DNA of 64,000 bases from Guyparkeria halophila (GCF_034479635.1 NZ_CP140153.1:1557501-1621500), one strand, 5' to 3'. Positions 38,720 through 49,911 are shown, counted from the stretch's first letter. The notes: generated by a model from the letters alone, not told the origin. Numbers and translations are program-made.

Positions 38720-38724
38720 GGCGA

Positions 38725-40316
<1,592 letters not shown>

Positions 40317-40336
<20 letters not shown>

Positions 40337-40973
40337 TCTGCTCTCGCAGGGTCCGGATCAGCCCGTCGATGCCGTCACGCTGGATCTTCTGCGCGAAGCT
40401 GCCGCGATAGTTGTTGACCAGGCTGATGCCGTCGACGATCACGTCGTAGGACTTCCACTCGCCGTCGACCGGCGCCATGCGGTAGGCCACCGGCACGGTA
40501 CCCAGATCGCCCCCGGAGACCTCGGACTCGACCACCAGTTCATCGTCCGCCCCACCCGGCTTGGTGCCGACGATCTCGATTTCCTGGTCGCCCAATTCGG
40601 AGAGCGGGCCGGCGTAGGTGCGGACCAGCAATCGCTGGAATTCCTGGTTGAACTGCGCGCGCTGGGACGCCGTGGCCTGTCGGTAGTAACGCCCCAGGAC
40701 CAACCGGGTCATGCGCGCGGAATCGACATGCGGCAACAACAGCCGATCCACGATTGCCAGCAACGCCTCGGGGTCGGCCTCCACGGCCGCCTGGTTGGCG
40801 CGAATCTCGGCGATTACTGACTCGGCGGTCGACTCCACCAAATGGCGGGCATCCGCTTCACTCGGCTCGGCACGCGCGGTCATGGCCAGACCGGCCAGCA
40901 GCAGGCCCAGCAGAGCAAGAACGGGCCGGGAGGCACGAGGGGCACGGTAAAACAGGGAGGATGCAAAGCTCAT
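40317..40973 (-). CDS. mlaC: phospholipid-binding protein MlaC
   Basis: 218 residues from ATG at 40973, followed by a signal peptide (VLALLGLLLAGLAMTARA). The Ttg2D/MlaC fold shows in LLLPHVDSARMTRLVLGRYYRQATASQRAQFNQEFQRLLVRTYAGPL (extends over about 75-120) and KSYDVIVDGISLVNNYRGSFAQ near the end. It carries phospholipids between the outer-membrane MlaA and the MlaFEDB complex. Separated from mlaD by a TolC-type gene, which is not the usual order. Confidence 0.92.
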
Positions 40974-41054
40974 ACGGATCTCACAATTGAATGTCATTGG
41001 CGACAACGCCACGCGGCGGTCCAGATGTCATGGCCCCACCGAGGGGCCCCGGCC

Positions 41055-42464
41055 TCACTGGGGATAGTCACCCGTGGCGATCGCCAACTTCGCCACGCTC
41101 ATGTTGTAGTCATTGATGAGGCGGAAATAATCAGCCTGCACCTCGGTGTTGGCCTTGACCGCTTCGGCCAACTCCTCGCCTCCCGCCAGGCCCGCCTGGT
41201 AATCCATGAAGGTCGAAACCATCCACTTGCGGCTGTTGTCCTTGGCCGCCTCCAGCGCCTGGATCTGTCGATCCAGACCATGCGACTGGTGATAGGCCTC
41301 GGCCACCTGAAACGGGATGCCCTGGCGGGCCAGCTGCGCCTTGGCGACCACACCCTGGAGCTGGGCCTCGGCATCACTGACATTCGCCCGCATCACACCG
41401 GGATTGAAATCCCACTGCAGCCCGACCACCGGCGCGGCATACGCCTGGTTGAGAGGCTGGTTGATGTAGGGGTTGTTGAGTCGATCGCGCCCCGGCGTAT
41501 ACGTCGCCCCGGCAACCACGCCGGCGTACAGGTTCGGGTAGCGTTCGCTCTTGCGCGCCTCCACGTAATGGCGCATTGCCGCCTGACCGTTCTCGGCCAT
41601 GGCCATTTCCGGGCGCTGCGCCAGGGCCCGATCGGCCAGCTCGCCGAGTTCGCCATCGGGCAAGGTGATCGGCTCGATATGCGTATCCGCCACCTCGATG
41701 CTCGAATCGATCGGCACGCCGATAATGGTCTTGAGCCCATCGATCGCGATGGCCTCGACGCTGCCGGCCTCGGCCAGGTAGCGATCCAGCTGGGCCGCCC
41801 CGCTCTCGAGCGCGTACAGCTGGCTCATCGGCACCTCGCCGGCCTCGGCGTCCTTGCGCATGTCCTCACGAGTGCGATCGACCTGGCGCTTGACCCCTTC
41901 GAGCATCTGGCGCGTGTCGCGCGCGGCCAGAAAGCCCCAGTAGGCGCGACGCACCGTGAGCCAGGTCTCGCCCCGCGCCAAGGCCACCTCGGAGGCTTTC
42001 ACGTCGCGGTTCAGGCGGGCCGCATCGCCGTAGTTCTCCAGCTTGCCGAAGGTGTAGAGCGGCTGGATGATCGAGGCGGTCAACCCAGAGGTGACGGTCA
42101 AGCCCTCGTCGAGCTCGTTGCCATCGTCGCGTAAGGTGCAGGACTCACCTGCGGGGCAGGAATTGGTGCCATTGGTGAAGATGCCGTCCTCGGCCTTCGG
42201 CGCCAGCCCCGCGTAAAGGTTGGCCGAGACGCGCGGCCCGCCCTCGCCTTTCACCCGTTCGATCAACGCCTGGGCCCGCGCGACGTTGGCGCGCTGCTCG
42301 TCGATGCGCGGGTCGGCATGCAGGGCCATCTCGGTGGCCTGCTCCAGGGTAATCGGCTCGTTCGGGGCCATCTCGGCCCGGACCGTGCCGCTTGCCAGGG
42401 CGACCAGGGCCGCCATCAGGACCAGCGCCCCGCCACGCTCTATGATTCCGTCTCGATTCTTCAT
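41055..42464 (-). CDS. TolC-family outer-membrane protein within the mla operon
   Basis: 469 residues. Signal peptide at 1-30 (GGALVLMAALVALASGTVRA). The repeated outer-membrane-efflux pattern is present: ITLEQATEMALHADPRIDEQRANVARAQA, a middle part with a Cys pair in an insertion (NSCPAGESC), a second half from LGELADRALAQRPEMAMAENGQAAMR and a late coiled-coil. Its ATG overlaps the mlaD stop by four bases. TolC homologues form trimeric barrel-plus-tunnel ducts; no adaptor or pump gene is adjacent, so a link to Mla-driven lipid transport is suggested by position only. Confidence 0.88.
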   Translation of the reverse strand: MKNRDGIIERGGALVLMAALVALASGTVRAEMAPNEPITLEQATEMALHADPRIDEQRANVARAQALIERVKGEGGPRVSANLYAGLAPKAEDGIFTNGTNSCPAGESCTLRDDGNELDEGLTVTSGLTASIIQPLYTFGKLENYGDAARLNRDVKASEVALARGETWLTVRRAYWGFLAARDTRQMLEGVKRQVDRTREDMRKDAEAGEVPMSQLYALESGAAQLDRYLAEAGSVEAIAIDGLKTIIGVPIDSSIEVADTHIEPITLPDGELGELADRALAQRPEMAMAENGQAAMRHYVEARKSERYPNLYAGVVAGATYTPGRDRLNNPYINQPLNQAYAAPVVGLQWDFNPGVMRANVSDAEAQLQGVVAKAQLARQGIPFQVAEAYHQSHGLDRQIQALEAAKDNSRKWMVSTFMDYQAGLAGGEELAEAVKANTEVQADYFRLINDYNMSVAKLAIATGDYPQ

Positions 42465-42919
42465 TCTTTTGCCTTGTCGAACAGGAATTTGGAAACCACG
42501 CTTTCGAGGATGATCGCCGACTGGGTCATCGTGATCCGGTCGCCATCCTCGAGCGACTCAAGCGCACCACCGGGCGAAATCTCGACGTATTGCGCCCCGA
42601 GCAACCCGGCAGTGTAGATGTTGGCGAAGGAATCGGTTGGCAGATTGTCGTACTTGTCGTCGATCACCATGCGCACCTCCGCCTGGAACGTCTCGGGATG
42701 GATCTCGATCGAGTCCACTCGGCCGATGGTCAAGCCGGCCAGCTTGACCGGCGATTGCACCGACAGCCCGCCGACGTTGTCGAACCGCGCGGTGACTTCA
42801 TAGCCGGCTACACGACTGGCGCCGAAGTTGCTCCATTGCAGCGCCATCACCATCAGCGCGGCGATCCCGGCGAGCACGAACAGCCCCACCACCAGCTCGA
42901 CTCCGCGTTGCACATTCAT
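42461..42919 (-). CDS. mlaD: MCE-domain protein MlaD
   Basis: 152 residues from ATG at 42919, four bases past the mlaE stop. One N-terminal membrane helix (VELVVGLFVLAGIAALMVMAL) followed by one MCE domain: YEVTARFDNVGGLSVQSPVKLAGLTIGRV and NIYTAGLLGAQYVEISPGG. MlaD hexamers hold lipid in the periplasm above MlaE. Confidence 0.95.
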   Translation of the reverse strand: MNVQRGVELVVGLFVLAGIAALMVMALQWSNFGASRVAGYEVTARFDNVGGLSVQSPVKLAGLTIGRVDSIEIHPETFQAEVRMVIDDKYDNLPTDSFANIYTAGLLGAQYVEISPGGALESLEDGDRITMTQSAIILESVVSKFLFDKAKE

Positions 42920-42923
42920 TCCA

Positions 42924-43712
42924 TCACGCCCCAAACATGAAAGCCGTCATTACAAAATCCAGTCCCAGCACGGCAAGCGAGCTCAGGACCACGGTCTGTG
43001 TCGTCGCGCGAGCCATGCCGCTGGCGGTAGGCTCGGCCCGGTAACCCTCGTAGACGGCGATCAGGGCGATCACGGCACCGAAGGCCAGCGACTTGATCGC
43101 GCCGCCGCCGACATCGTCCCAGGCCTCCATCTGCTCGCGGATCTGGCCCCAGTATGAGGCCTGGTCGACCCCCAGCACCACGACCCCGATCAGGTAGCCC
43201 CCGACGATGCCGACCAGCGAAAACATCGCCGCCAGCAGGGGCACCGCGATCATCGCCCCCCAGAAACGCGGGCCGATCACCCGCCGCAGCGGATCGACCG
43301 CCATCATCTCCAGCGCAGCGAGCTGCTCGGTGGTCTTCATCAGCGCGATCTCGGCGGTAATCGCCGAACCGGCCCGTCCGGCGAACAGCAGCGCGGCCAC
43401 CACCGGCCCCAGTTCGCGTACCAGCGAAAGGGCCACCATCACCCCGAGCGACTCGCTGGCATTGAAATTCGACAGGATGTTGTAGCCCTGCAGCCCCAGC
43501 ACCAGGCCGACAAACCCACCGGCGACCAGGATGATCACCAAAGAGAGCACGCCGGCGGCGTATATCTGCTGGAGGATATCCCGCGGGCGCGACCAGGTCG
43601 GGATCAGCACCCAGGCCAACTCGATCGCAAACAGCGCCATCGATCCGGCGTGCTGGGCCCCGTCGAGCACCAGCCGGCCCAGGCGGGCGATCGCGTTCAG
43701 CACGGCATTCAT
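42924..43712 (-). CDS. mlaE: phospholipid ABC transporter permease MlaE
   Basis: 262 residues, five or six membrane helices. MlaE/DUF140 motifs: FVGLVLGLQGYNILSNFNASESLG, LVRELGPVVAALLFAGRAGSAITAEIA, and MKTTEQLAALEMMAVDPLRRVIGPRFW, the coupling helix to MlaF. The start overlaps mlaF by four bases (ATGA). Confidence 0.96.
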   Translation of the reverse strand: MNAVLNAIARLGRLVLDGAQHAGSMALFAIELAWVLIPTWSRPRDILQQIYAAGVLSLVIILVAGGFVGLVLGLQGYNILSNFNASESLGVMVALSLVRELGPVVAALLFAGRAGSAITAEIALMKTTEQLAALEMMAVDPLRRVIGPRFWGAMIAVPLLAAMFSLVGIVGGYLIGVVVLGVDQASYWGQIREQMEAWDDVGGGAIKSLAFGAVIALIAVYEGYRAEPTASGMARATTQTVVLSSLAVLGLDFVMTAFMFGA

Positions 43713-44536
43713 TGCCCGCCCCCCAGACCGAGGTCGGCAGACAGCGGGGCCTCGTCCTCGGCCGCATTGAGCGGACCGTCGGCCGCCCCGTCGAGAAACT
43801 GTGCCAGGGCCGGCTCCTGCTCGCGCTGCGCGCGCACCTCATCCGGCGTGCCCTGCCCGATGACCCGGCCACCGGCGATCACGATCACCCGGTCGGCGAT
43901 ACTCATCGCCTCCTTCACGTCATGGGTCACGACGATGCTGGTCAGGCCCAGGGCATCGTTGAGCCGCCGGATCAACCGCAGCAGCACGCCCATGCTGACC
44001 GGATCCTGGCCGGCGAATGGCTCGTCATAGAGCATGATTTCCGGATCGAGGGCCATGGCGCGGGCCAGCGCGGCACGGCGGGCCATGCCGCCGGAAAGCG
44101 CCGCCGGGTACTTGTCCCGGGCGGAGCGCAGCCCGACCGCCTCGAGCTTGAACAGCACGATGCGGCGAATCAGCGCCTCGTCCAAACGGGAATGGGCGCG
44201 CAGCGGAAAGGCGACGTTCTCGCCCACCGTCAGGTCGGTGAACAGGGCCCCGTTCTGAAACAGCACGCCCATGCGCCGCCTCAGGGCGTACAACGCCTTG
44301 CGGCGGGCACGCGCCACCTCGATGCCGTCGACCATCACCCGACCACTCGCCGGGCGTACCTGTCCGCCGATCAACCGCAGCAGCGTCGTCTTGCCGGTAC
44401 CCGAGGGCCCCAGGACCACGGTGACCTCGCCGCGGCCGAAACGCATGTCGACGCCGTCGAAGATCACCTGGTCGCCCCGGGAGAAATGCACGCCGTCGAG
44501 CTCGATCATGTCGGTCGTGTTACGAGGATCGTTCAC
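43709..44536 (-). CDS. mlaF: phospholipid ABC transporter ATPase MlaF
   Basis: 275 residues from a GTG overlapping the preceding stop as GTGA. Walker A is GPSGTGKT (43-50), signature LSGGMARRAALARAM, Walker B IMLYDEPFAGQDP, and switch histidine in VVTHDVKEAMS. It powers MlaE-mediated lipid transport across the inner membrane. The C-terminal tail after DEVRAQREQEPALAQFLDG is the MlaB-binding region in E. coli and is about 20 residues longer than usual here. Confidence 0.95.
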   Translation of the reverse strand: MNDPRNTTDMIELDGVHFSRGDQVIFDGVDMRFGRGEVTVVLGPSGTGKTTLLRLIGGQVRPASGRVMVDGIEVARARRKALYALRRRMGVLFQNGALFTDLTVGENVAFPLRAHSRLDEALIRRIVLFKLEAVGLRSARDKYPAALSGGMARRAALARAMALDPEIMLYDEPFAGQDPVSMGVLLRLIRRLNDALGLTSIVVTHDVKEAMSIADRVIVIAGGRVIGQGTPDEVRAQREQEPALAQFLDGAADGPLNAAEDEAPLSADLGLGGGQ

Positions 44537-45021
44537 CGTCCCATCAACTCCGTCAGGGTGCGCAACCGATCGACGGTGGCCACGGAGGGCGGCTCGCCGT
44601 CGACGAACAACGCGGCCTCGGCCGGCGCCTGATCCAGGAAGGCCGACAGCCAGCCATGCAGATCGGCCGGGTTGTTACTGGCCGGCACCAGCCCCACCAC
44701 CGCCGCCGCACTGACGGCACCGGGGCGCCAGACCGGCGTTTCGTCCGTCAACCGCACCACGACGTGGCGGTCGGCATCGGCCAGCGCCTGCCACGCCGGC
44801 GACCAGGCCGACGCTTCGACCACCACAAAAACATCCGTGGGGGCTTCTTCCAGCTCCGCGAGCACGGTCTCGACGTCCGGGTCGTCTCCGGCCACCCACA
44901 AGGCGTCCTGTTCGTTGAGCAGGAAGGCCACACGCCAGTCGGCCGGCATCTCGGGATCGAAAAAGCTCGATTCGAGTGCCGGCGAACGCCGGTAGCGCAG
45001 ACCTAGATGTATCGCCTTCAT
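44533..45021 (-). CDS. hypothetical protein leading the mla operon
   Basis: 162 residues, acidic, no signal peptide or membrane helix. I do not recognise the family. Alternating hydrophobic strands and helices (WRVAFLLNEQDALWVAG, DVFVVVEASAWSPAWQAL, AAAVVGLVPASNNPADLHGWLSAFL) suggest an alpha/beta fold. The ATG at 45021 opens the gene run and its stop overlaps the mlaF GTG, so it is translated with the transporter. A minus-strand TATCAT at 45113-45118 is a possible -10 for the operon. Confidence 0.75.
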   Translation of the reverse strand: MKAIHLGLRYRRSPALESSFFDPEMPADWRVAFLLNEQDALWVAGDDPDVETVLAELEEAPTDVFVVVEASAWSPAWQALADADRHVVVRLTDETPVWRPGAVSAAAVVGLVPASNNPADLHGWLSAFLDQAPAEAALFVDGEPPSVATVDRLRTLTELMGR

Positions 45022-45128
45022 GGCTGGTGGCCACCTCGGAACGTCAATTGGCCGCCCCTGAACGGGGCAAATCGGACCTTCAGGATCGCTATCGGATCGC
45101 TAAATGCGCCGCGCATGATACACGTCGC

Positions 45129-45989
45129 TCAGGCCCCGATCTCGCGCACCAGGCGAAAACCGAGGTTCAGGTCGAATTCGTCCTGATGACGGCGCGCCCG
45201 CGATCCGCTTCGGCATGCCCCCGGGGGATCGAACCACGACCCACCCCGCACCGCGCGCAGATAACGGTATTTCTGGTCGATGCCTTGATAGGCGCGATCA
45301 CCCGGACGCGGCCCGCCGGCATAGGCATCGCGCCAGTGGTCCTGGGTGAATTCCTGCAGGTTGCCGTGCACCTCGAACAACCCCCAGGCATTGGGCGGCA
45401 GACTGCCCACGGGCACGGGCTTGCCCACCCCGCAGAGAAACAACCCGCGGGTGCAGTGCAACCCGCCGGCGCAATTGACCTCCTGGCGGCGAATCCGGTC
45501 ACCGAAGCAGAACATCGTGTCGGTGCCCGCACGGGCGGCGTACTCCCACTCGGCTTCCGTGGGGAGGCGATAGAGGTGACCGGTGATCTCGCTCAACCAT
45601 CGCGCGTAGGCCTCGGCATCGCGCGCCGAGACGTTGTACATGGGGAATTCCGGGTGATTCCAGCTGTAGGGGCGTGGCCGACGGTGCCCGCTCGCCGCGA
45701 GGAAGGCGAAATACTCGCGGCGGCGGATCGCCCCACGGGTCATGGCGAAAGCGCGCTCGAAATGCACCTCGTGGCGCGGCTGCTCGACGGGCCGGGCACC
45801 ATGTTCAGTGGCCCGGCTGCCCATCCAGCACCCACCCGGTGGAATCACGGCCACCTCGGGCGCCGGCTCGCCGCCGGCATCGCCGTCCCGGAAGACCACC
45901 TCCAGATGATGGCGCCGTGCCGCGTCGCGTTGTCGCTCGATCACCGCATCGGCAGGATCGACCTGAATGGCAGTAGCTCCCGGCTGCAT
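45129..45989 (-). CDS. FGE-sulfatase-domain (SUMF1-like) protein
   Basis: 286 residues. From about 45 on it is a formylglycine-generating-enzyme-type domain: VIPPGGCWMGSRATE, LPTEAEWEYAARAGT, VHGNLQEFTQDHWRDAY (usual form is MxGNVxEW), VRGGSWFD and LNLGFRLVREIG at the end. In true FGE two cysteines of the late RCxxR-type segment are catalytic; here that segment reads ACRSGSRARRHQDE with a single cysteine, while a cysteine cluster (CFGD, CAGGLHC, CGVGK) sits at 170-200. So a non-FGE member, perhaps binding a ligand or metal, is more likely. No sulfatase gene is nearby. Confidence 0.82.
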   Translation of the reverse strand: MQPGATAIQVDPADAVIERQRDAARRHHLEVVFRDGDAGGEPAPEVAVIPPGGCWMGSRATEHGARPVEQPRHEVHFERAFAMTRGAIRRREYFAFLAASGHRRPRPYSWNHPEFPMYNVSARDAEAYARWLSEITGHLYRLPTEAEWEYAARAGTDTMFCFGDRIRRQEVNCAGGLHCTRGLFLCGVGKPVPVGSLPPNAWGLFEVHGNLQEFTQDHWRDAYAGGPRPGDRAYQGIDQKYRYLRAVRGGSWFDPPGACRSGSRARRHQDEFDLNLGFRLVREIGA

Positions 45990-46090
45990 TCGCTCACCTC
46001 CAGGACAGGAACAAGGGATCGACCGACGCCGGAACCGCAGGAATCGCCAAGGCAGCGTCTGCCACGGGCGGCCCGCGCGCGTCGGACTGA

Positions 46091-46096
46091 TATACT
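46091..46096 (+). promoter_or_regulatory. putative -10 box of the kdsD-lpt operon
   Basis: TATACT, five of six consensus positions, lies 40 bases before the kdsD ATG in a GC-rich intergenic region. No matching -35 is visible 16-18 bases upstream, so an activator or another sigma factor may be involved. Confidence 0.35.
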
Positions 46097-46135
46097 CCGA
46101 AACCCGAAAATCTTAGCACGCCAACCGGACACGCC

Positions 46136-47122
46136 ATGGAGCACAACGCCCTGCATCCCGACAACCTGCTGCGCATGGCCCGCGAGGTGGTCGACATCGA
46201 GCGCCAAGCCATCGACGCGCTGCCCGCACGCCTCGACCAGACCTTCGTGGATGCCTGCCGCCTGATGCTTGATTGTGACGGTCGCGTGATCGTCACCGGC
46301 ATGGGCAAGTCCGGGCATATCGGTGGCAAGATCGCCGCCACCCTGGCAAGCACCGGCACCCCGGCCTTCTTCGTCCACCCGGGCGAGGCGAGCCACGGCG
46401 ACCTGGGCATGATTACCGAGCGCGACGTGGTCATCGCCCTGTCGAACTCCGGCGAAACCGGCGAGATGCTGGCCATCCTGCCGGTGATCAAGCGCCTCGG
46501 TGTCGGCCTGATCGCCATGACCGGCCGCGCACAGTCAACGCTCGCCCTGTCGGCCGACGTGCATCTGGACGTCGGCGTCGACCGCGAGGCCTGCCCGCTC
46601 AACCTCGCGCCAACCGCCAGCACCACCGCCACGCTCGTCATGGGCGATGCCCTCGCCGTTGCCCTGCTCGACGCCCGCGGCTTTCAGCCCGAGGACTTCG
46701 CACTCTCCCACCCGGGTGGTTCGCTGGGCCGGCGCCTGCTGCTGCACGTGCGTGATGTCATGCACACCGGCGAGCAGCTGCCACGCGTGGGGCCCCGCCA
46801 GAGCGTCAAGCAGGCCCTGCTGGTGATGTCCTCGGGTGGACTCGGCATGGCGGCGATTGTCGACGAGGACGATCGCCTGCTGGGGCTATTCACCGACGGC
46901 GACCTGCGCCGCCTGCTCGATCGCAGCGATTTCGATCTCGACTGCCCGATCGAGCGCGCCATGACCCCTGACCCGCGCACCTGCCCGGCCAATGTGCTCG
47001 CCGCCGAGGCGATGGCGATGATGGAGCGTGACAAGATCAACGGGCTGTTGGTCGTCGACGAGCAACACCACCTGGTCGGCGCCCTGAACATGCACGACCT
47101 GCTGCGGGCGGGGGTCGCGTGA
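46136..47122 (+). CDS. kdsD: D-arabinose-5-phosphate isomerase
   Basis: 328 residues. Converts ribulose-5-phosphate to arabinose-5-phosphate, the precursor of Kdo. An SIS domain (VIVTGMGKSGHIGGKIAATLASTGT, HPGEASHGDLGMI, ALSNSGETGEM) precedes two CBS domains (from about 205: VRDVMHTGEQLPRV and AMTPDPRTCPANVLA). First gene of kdsD-kdsC-lptC-lptA-lptB; overlaps kdsC by four bases. Confidence 0.96.
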   Translation: MEHNALHPDNLLRMAREVVDIERQAIDALPARLDQTFVDACRLMLDCDGRVIVTGMGKSGHIGGKIAATLASTGTPAFFVHPGEASHGDLGMITERDVVIALSNSGETGEMLAILPVIKRLGVGLIAMTGRAQSTLALSADVHLDVGVDREACPLNLAPTASTTATLVMGDALAVALLDARGFQPEDFALSHPGGSLGRRLLLHVRDVMHTGEQLPRVGPRQSVKQALLVMSSGGLGMAAIVDEDDRLLGLFTDGDLRRLLDRSDFDLDCPIERAMTPDPRTCPANVLAAEAMAMMERDKINGLLVVDEQHHLVGALNMHDLLRAGVA

Positions 47123-47655
47123 TGGCCAACCGCGACACGACATGGATCGAACGGGCGCGACAGGTCCGGCTGCTGGTGCTCGACGTCGACGGCGTGATGA
47201 CCGACGGGCGCCTGCACCTGACCGAGGATGGCGAGGAACACAAGATCTTCCACAGCCGGGACGGCCATGGCATCAAGCTGATCCAGGAGCTGGGCGTGGA
47301 TGTCGCGATCATCACCGGGCGCTCATCGCCGGCGGTCAGCCGACGGGCCAAGTCACTGGGCATCCAGCATGTGGTACTCGGCGCGACCGACAAGGGCCAG
47401 GCGATCGAGGAACTGGCCCAATTGCTCGAGATCGGCCTCGACGAGATCGCCGCGATGGGGGACGACGTGCTCGACCTGCCGATGCTCAACCGCGCCGGAC
47501 TATCGGCCACGGTCAGCGATGCCCCCATGGTGATCCGAAGCCGAGTCGACTGGATCAGTCCGGTCCCCGGTGGCTGCGGCGCGGTGCGGGCGTTGATCGA
47601 CACGCTGATCGACGCGCGCGACCAGTGGGGTGACGTACTGGCGCGGTACCGTTAG
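47119..47655 (+). CDS. kdsC: 3-deoxy-D-manno-octulosonate 8-phosphate phosphatase
   Basis: 178 residues, a HAD-superfamily C0 phosphatase without a cap. Catalytic aspartates 21 and 23 in VLDVDGVMTDGRL; HSRDGHGIKL; VAIITGRSSPAV; and MGDDVLDLPML. It releases Kdo from Kdo-8-phosphate. Overlaps kdsD by four bases; lptC starts two bases after its stop. Confidence 0.96.
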   Translation: MMANRDTTWIERARQVRLLVLDVDGVMTDGRLHLTEDGEEHKIFHSRDGHGIKLIQELGVDVAIITGRSSPAVSRRAKSLGIQHVVLGATDKGQAIEELAQLLEIGLDEIAAMGDDVLDLPMLNRAGLSATVSDAPMVIRSRVDWISPVPGGCGAVRALIDTLIDARDQWGDVLARYR

Positions 47656-47657
47656 GC

Positions 47658-48281
47658 ATGCGCTGGCGGCTCTCGTCCCGGGCCAACCGCGGCCTGCTCG
47701 CCATCGCGGGGCTGGGCCTGCTCGGCTGGCTGACCTGGCAGAACCTTGCCGACGAACTGATCCCGCCGACGGGTACCGCCGGTGGCTATGCCCAGCGGCT
47801 CGACAACGCCACCAGCTGGCAATACGACGAGGCGGGCCAACTCGCCTATCGGCTTGACAGCTCGCAGGCCATTCAACTCGACCAGGCGGCGACCGGCGAC
47901 CGCTACGAGCTCGATTCCCCGCGAGCCACCCTGCTGGATGCCGACCCAGCCGCACCGCCTTGGACTTTGCGTGCCGAACACGGCACGGTGACCGATCGAG
48001 GCGAGACGGTGGAACTGACGGGATCGGTTCACGCCCAGCGCGTACCGTACCGGGAACGCGGGCAACTGGAGCTGACCACCGAACAACTCTGGCTCTACCC
48101 GGCACAGCGCCAGGCACGCACCGAGGTTCCCGCTCGACTCAGCGAAACCGCCCCGGACGGCACGCCGCGCTGGCACAGTAACGCCGAGCGGATCGCCCTC
48201 GACTGGGGCAACGAGGTCCTGACCCAGACCGGGCAGGTCCAAGACGAAATCCAACCCGGCACGACGGGTAACACCGACTAA
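47658..48281 (+). CDS. lptC: LPS export component LptC
   Basis: 207 residues. One N-terminal membrane helix (GLLAIAGLGLLGWLTWQ) then a periplasmic beta-jellyroll (YAQRLDNATSWQYDEAGQLAYRLDSSQAIQ). LptC is the bitopic part of the LptBFGC complex that passes LPS to LptA. Sequence is divergent, as usual for LptC; position between kdsC and lptA makes the call firm. Confidence 0.92.
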   Translation: MRWRLSSRANRGLLAIAGLGLLGWLTWQNLADELIPPTGTAGGYAQRLDNATSWQYDEAGQLAYRLDSSQAIQLDQAATGDRYELDSPRATLLDADPAAPPWTLRAEHGTVTDRGETVELTGSVHAQRVPYRERGQLELTTEQLWLYPAQRQARTEVPARLSETAPDGTPRWHSNAERIALDWGNEVLTQTGQVQDEIQPGTTGNTD

Positions 48282-48345
48282 CCCACCCGCCCCGGCACGG
48301 CAGGAATGCCGCCCGGCGCCGGCGAGAAGGCAGGAAGACCACACC

Positions 48346-48912
48346 ATGCATATTCCGACGCGTTTCATCCGCGCAAGCCGCCCCCACGCCCCCCGACTCG
48401 CGACCCCGCTCACGATACTGGGCCTGTCACTGATGATCGGCCTCGGCGCCCAGCCCGTCCTCGCCGCCCAGGCCGACCGGGCGCAGCCGGTCAAGGTGCA
48501 GGCGGACAAGAAGGTGACCAAGTACCAGGAAGGCACCAGCGTCTACACCGGTGACGTGGTAATCGACCAGGGCAGTCTGCATGCCACCGGCAATCGCGCG
48601 ACGCTCTATCTAGAAGATGGCGAGCTGATTCGGGCCGTGCTCGAGGGCCGCCCCGCCACCTTCCGCGAACGCGATGACGAAGGCAACTGGGTCGAGGGCG
48701 AAGCACGCGAGGCCGACTACCGCACCGCCGAGGGCTCGGTCGTTCTGACCGGCGAGGCGTGGCTCAAGCGCACGGGTGACGAGATTCGCTCCGATCGCAT
48801 CACCTACGATCTCGGCACCGAGGTGGTCGAAGCCGGCGAGGAAGGCGGCAACGCCCGTGTCGAGATGACCCTGCAGCCGCGCAACACGAAAGACGCCAAC
48901 AGTGGGGACTGA
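48346..48912 (+). CDS. lptA: LPS transport periplasmic protein LptA
   Basis: 188 residues with a long N-terminal signal region ending at [11 protein letters not shown]. The OstA-like repeat pattern is seen in [42 protein letters not shown] and again in [35 protein letters not shown]. It forms the periplasmic bridge for LPS. AGGAAG lies 11 bases before the ATG. Confidence 0.94.
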   Translation: MHIPTRFIRASRPHAPRLATPLTILGLSLMIGLGAQPVLAAQADRAQPVKVQADKKVTKYQEGTSVYTGDVVIDQGSLHATGNRATLYLEDGELIRAVLEGRPATFRERDDEGNWVEGEAREADYRTAEGSVVLTGEAWLKRTGDEIRSDRITYDLGTEVVEAGEEGGNARVEMTLQPRNTKDANSGD

Positions 48913-48919
48913 GGCAACC

Positions 48920-49696
48920 ATGACCGAGGCGACCGCCCACTCGCGCCCTGAGGCTACCCCAAAGCGGGCTCCGGCCCTGCTCGAGGTCCACAGCCTGTCG
49001 AAGAGTTACGGCGCTCGCCCGGTGGTGCGCGATGTGTCGTTGAGCGTCGAGGCAGGCGAGATCGTGGGCCTGCTCGGTCCCAACGGGGCCGGCAAGACGA
49101 CCAGCTTCTACATGATCGTCGGCCTGGTCGGCGTCGATCAGGGCGCGGTCCATCTCGATGGCCGCGACATCACGCACACGCCGATCGACCGGCGCGCCCA
49201 CCTCGGGCTGGGTTACCTGCCGCAGGAACCCTCGGTATTTCGCAAGCTGACCGTGCGCGAGAACATCCTCGCCATTCTCGAGCTGCGCCGCGATCTCGAC
49301 CGCGCCACCCGCCGACGCGCGCTCGACGAGCTGCTCGAAGAACTCCACATCACGCACATCGCCGACTCCAAGGGCCAATCCCTGTCCGGGGGCGAGCGTC
49401 GTCGCGTGGAGATCGCCCGGGCGCTCGCCGCCAACCCCCGCGCCATGCTGCTCGACGAACCGTTCGCCGGCATCGACCCCATCTCGGTGATCGATATCCA
49501 GCGCATCATCGAGCACCTGCGGGATCGCGGGATCGGTGTCCTGATCACCGACCACAACGTGCGCGAAACCCTCGGCGTGTGCAAACGGGCCTACATCGTC
49601 TCCGACGGCACGATCCTGGCGCACGGCACGGCCGAGCAATTGCTGGCGAACCAATCGGTGCGCGACGTCTACCTCGGCCACGATTTCACCCTGTAA
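48920..49696 (+). CDS. lptB: LPS export ATPase LptB
   Basis: 258 residues from ATG at 48920, which has GAGG six bases upstream; a GTG overlapping lptA at 48902 is less likely. Walker [10 protein letters not shown]-loop [18 protein letters not shown], signature [16 protein letters not shown], Walker [13 protein letters not shown], switch [11 protein letters not shown]: the exact LptB pattern. Powers LPS extraction from the inner membrane. Confidence 0.97.
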   Translation: MTEATAHSRPEATPKRAPALLEVHSLSKSYGARPVVRDVSLSVEAGEIVGLLGPNGAGKTTSFYMIVGLVGVDQGAVHLDGRDITHTPIDRRAHLGLGYLPQEPSVFRKLTVRENILAILELRRDLDRATRRRALDELLEELHITHIADSKGQSLSGGERRRVEIARALAANPRAMLLDEPFAGIDPISVIDIQRIIEHLRDRGIGVLITDHNVRETLGVCKRAYIVSDGTILAHGTAEQLLANQSVRDVYLGHDFTL

Positions 49697-49911
49697 TCAC
49701 CCCGAGACGAACCGGGACGAAGCGATTTCGTGGGCGGCACTCCGGGCGAAATCGCTGGCACAGTGCGCCTCCGATCGGCTAAACTCGATCTTATGCAAAT
49801 TGCGTGCGCACACCCCTCTCATTGCCTGTTGCCGGGCTCGGCAATCCCCATGGCAGCCATTCCCCTCGCTCGCCACCAGCTCGGCGTTTTTGCAACCGCG
49901 GGAGGCCCGAC

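Noticed and set aside
49752-49775. TGGCAC followed by GC, as a possible sigma-54 promoter ahead of rpoN
   Set aside because: The -12 element does not read TTGC or similar at the required spacing from the -24 GG.
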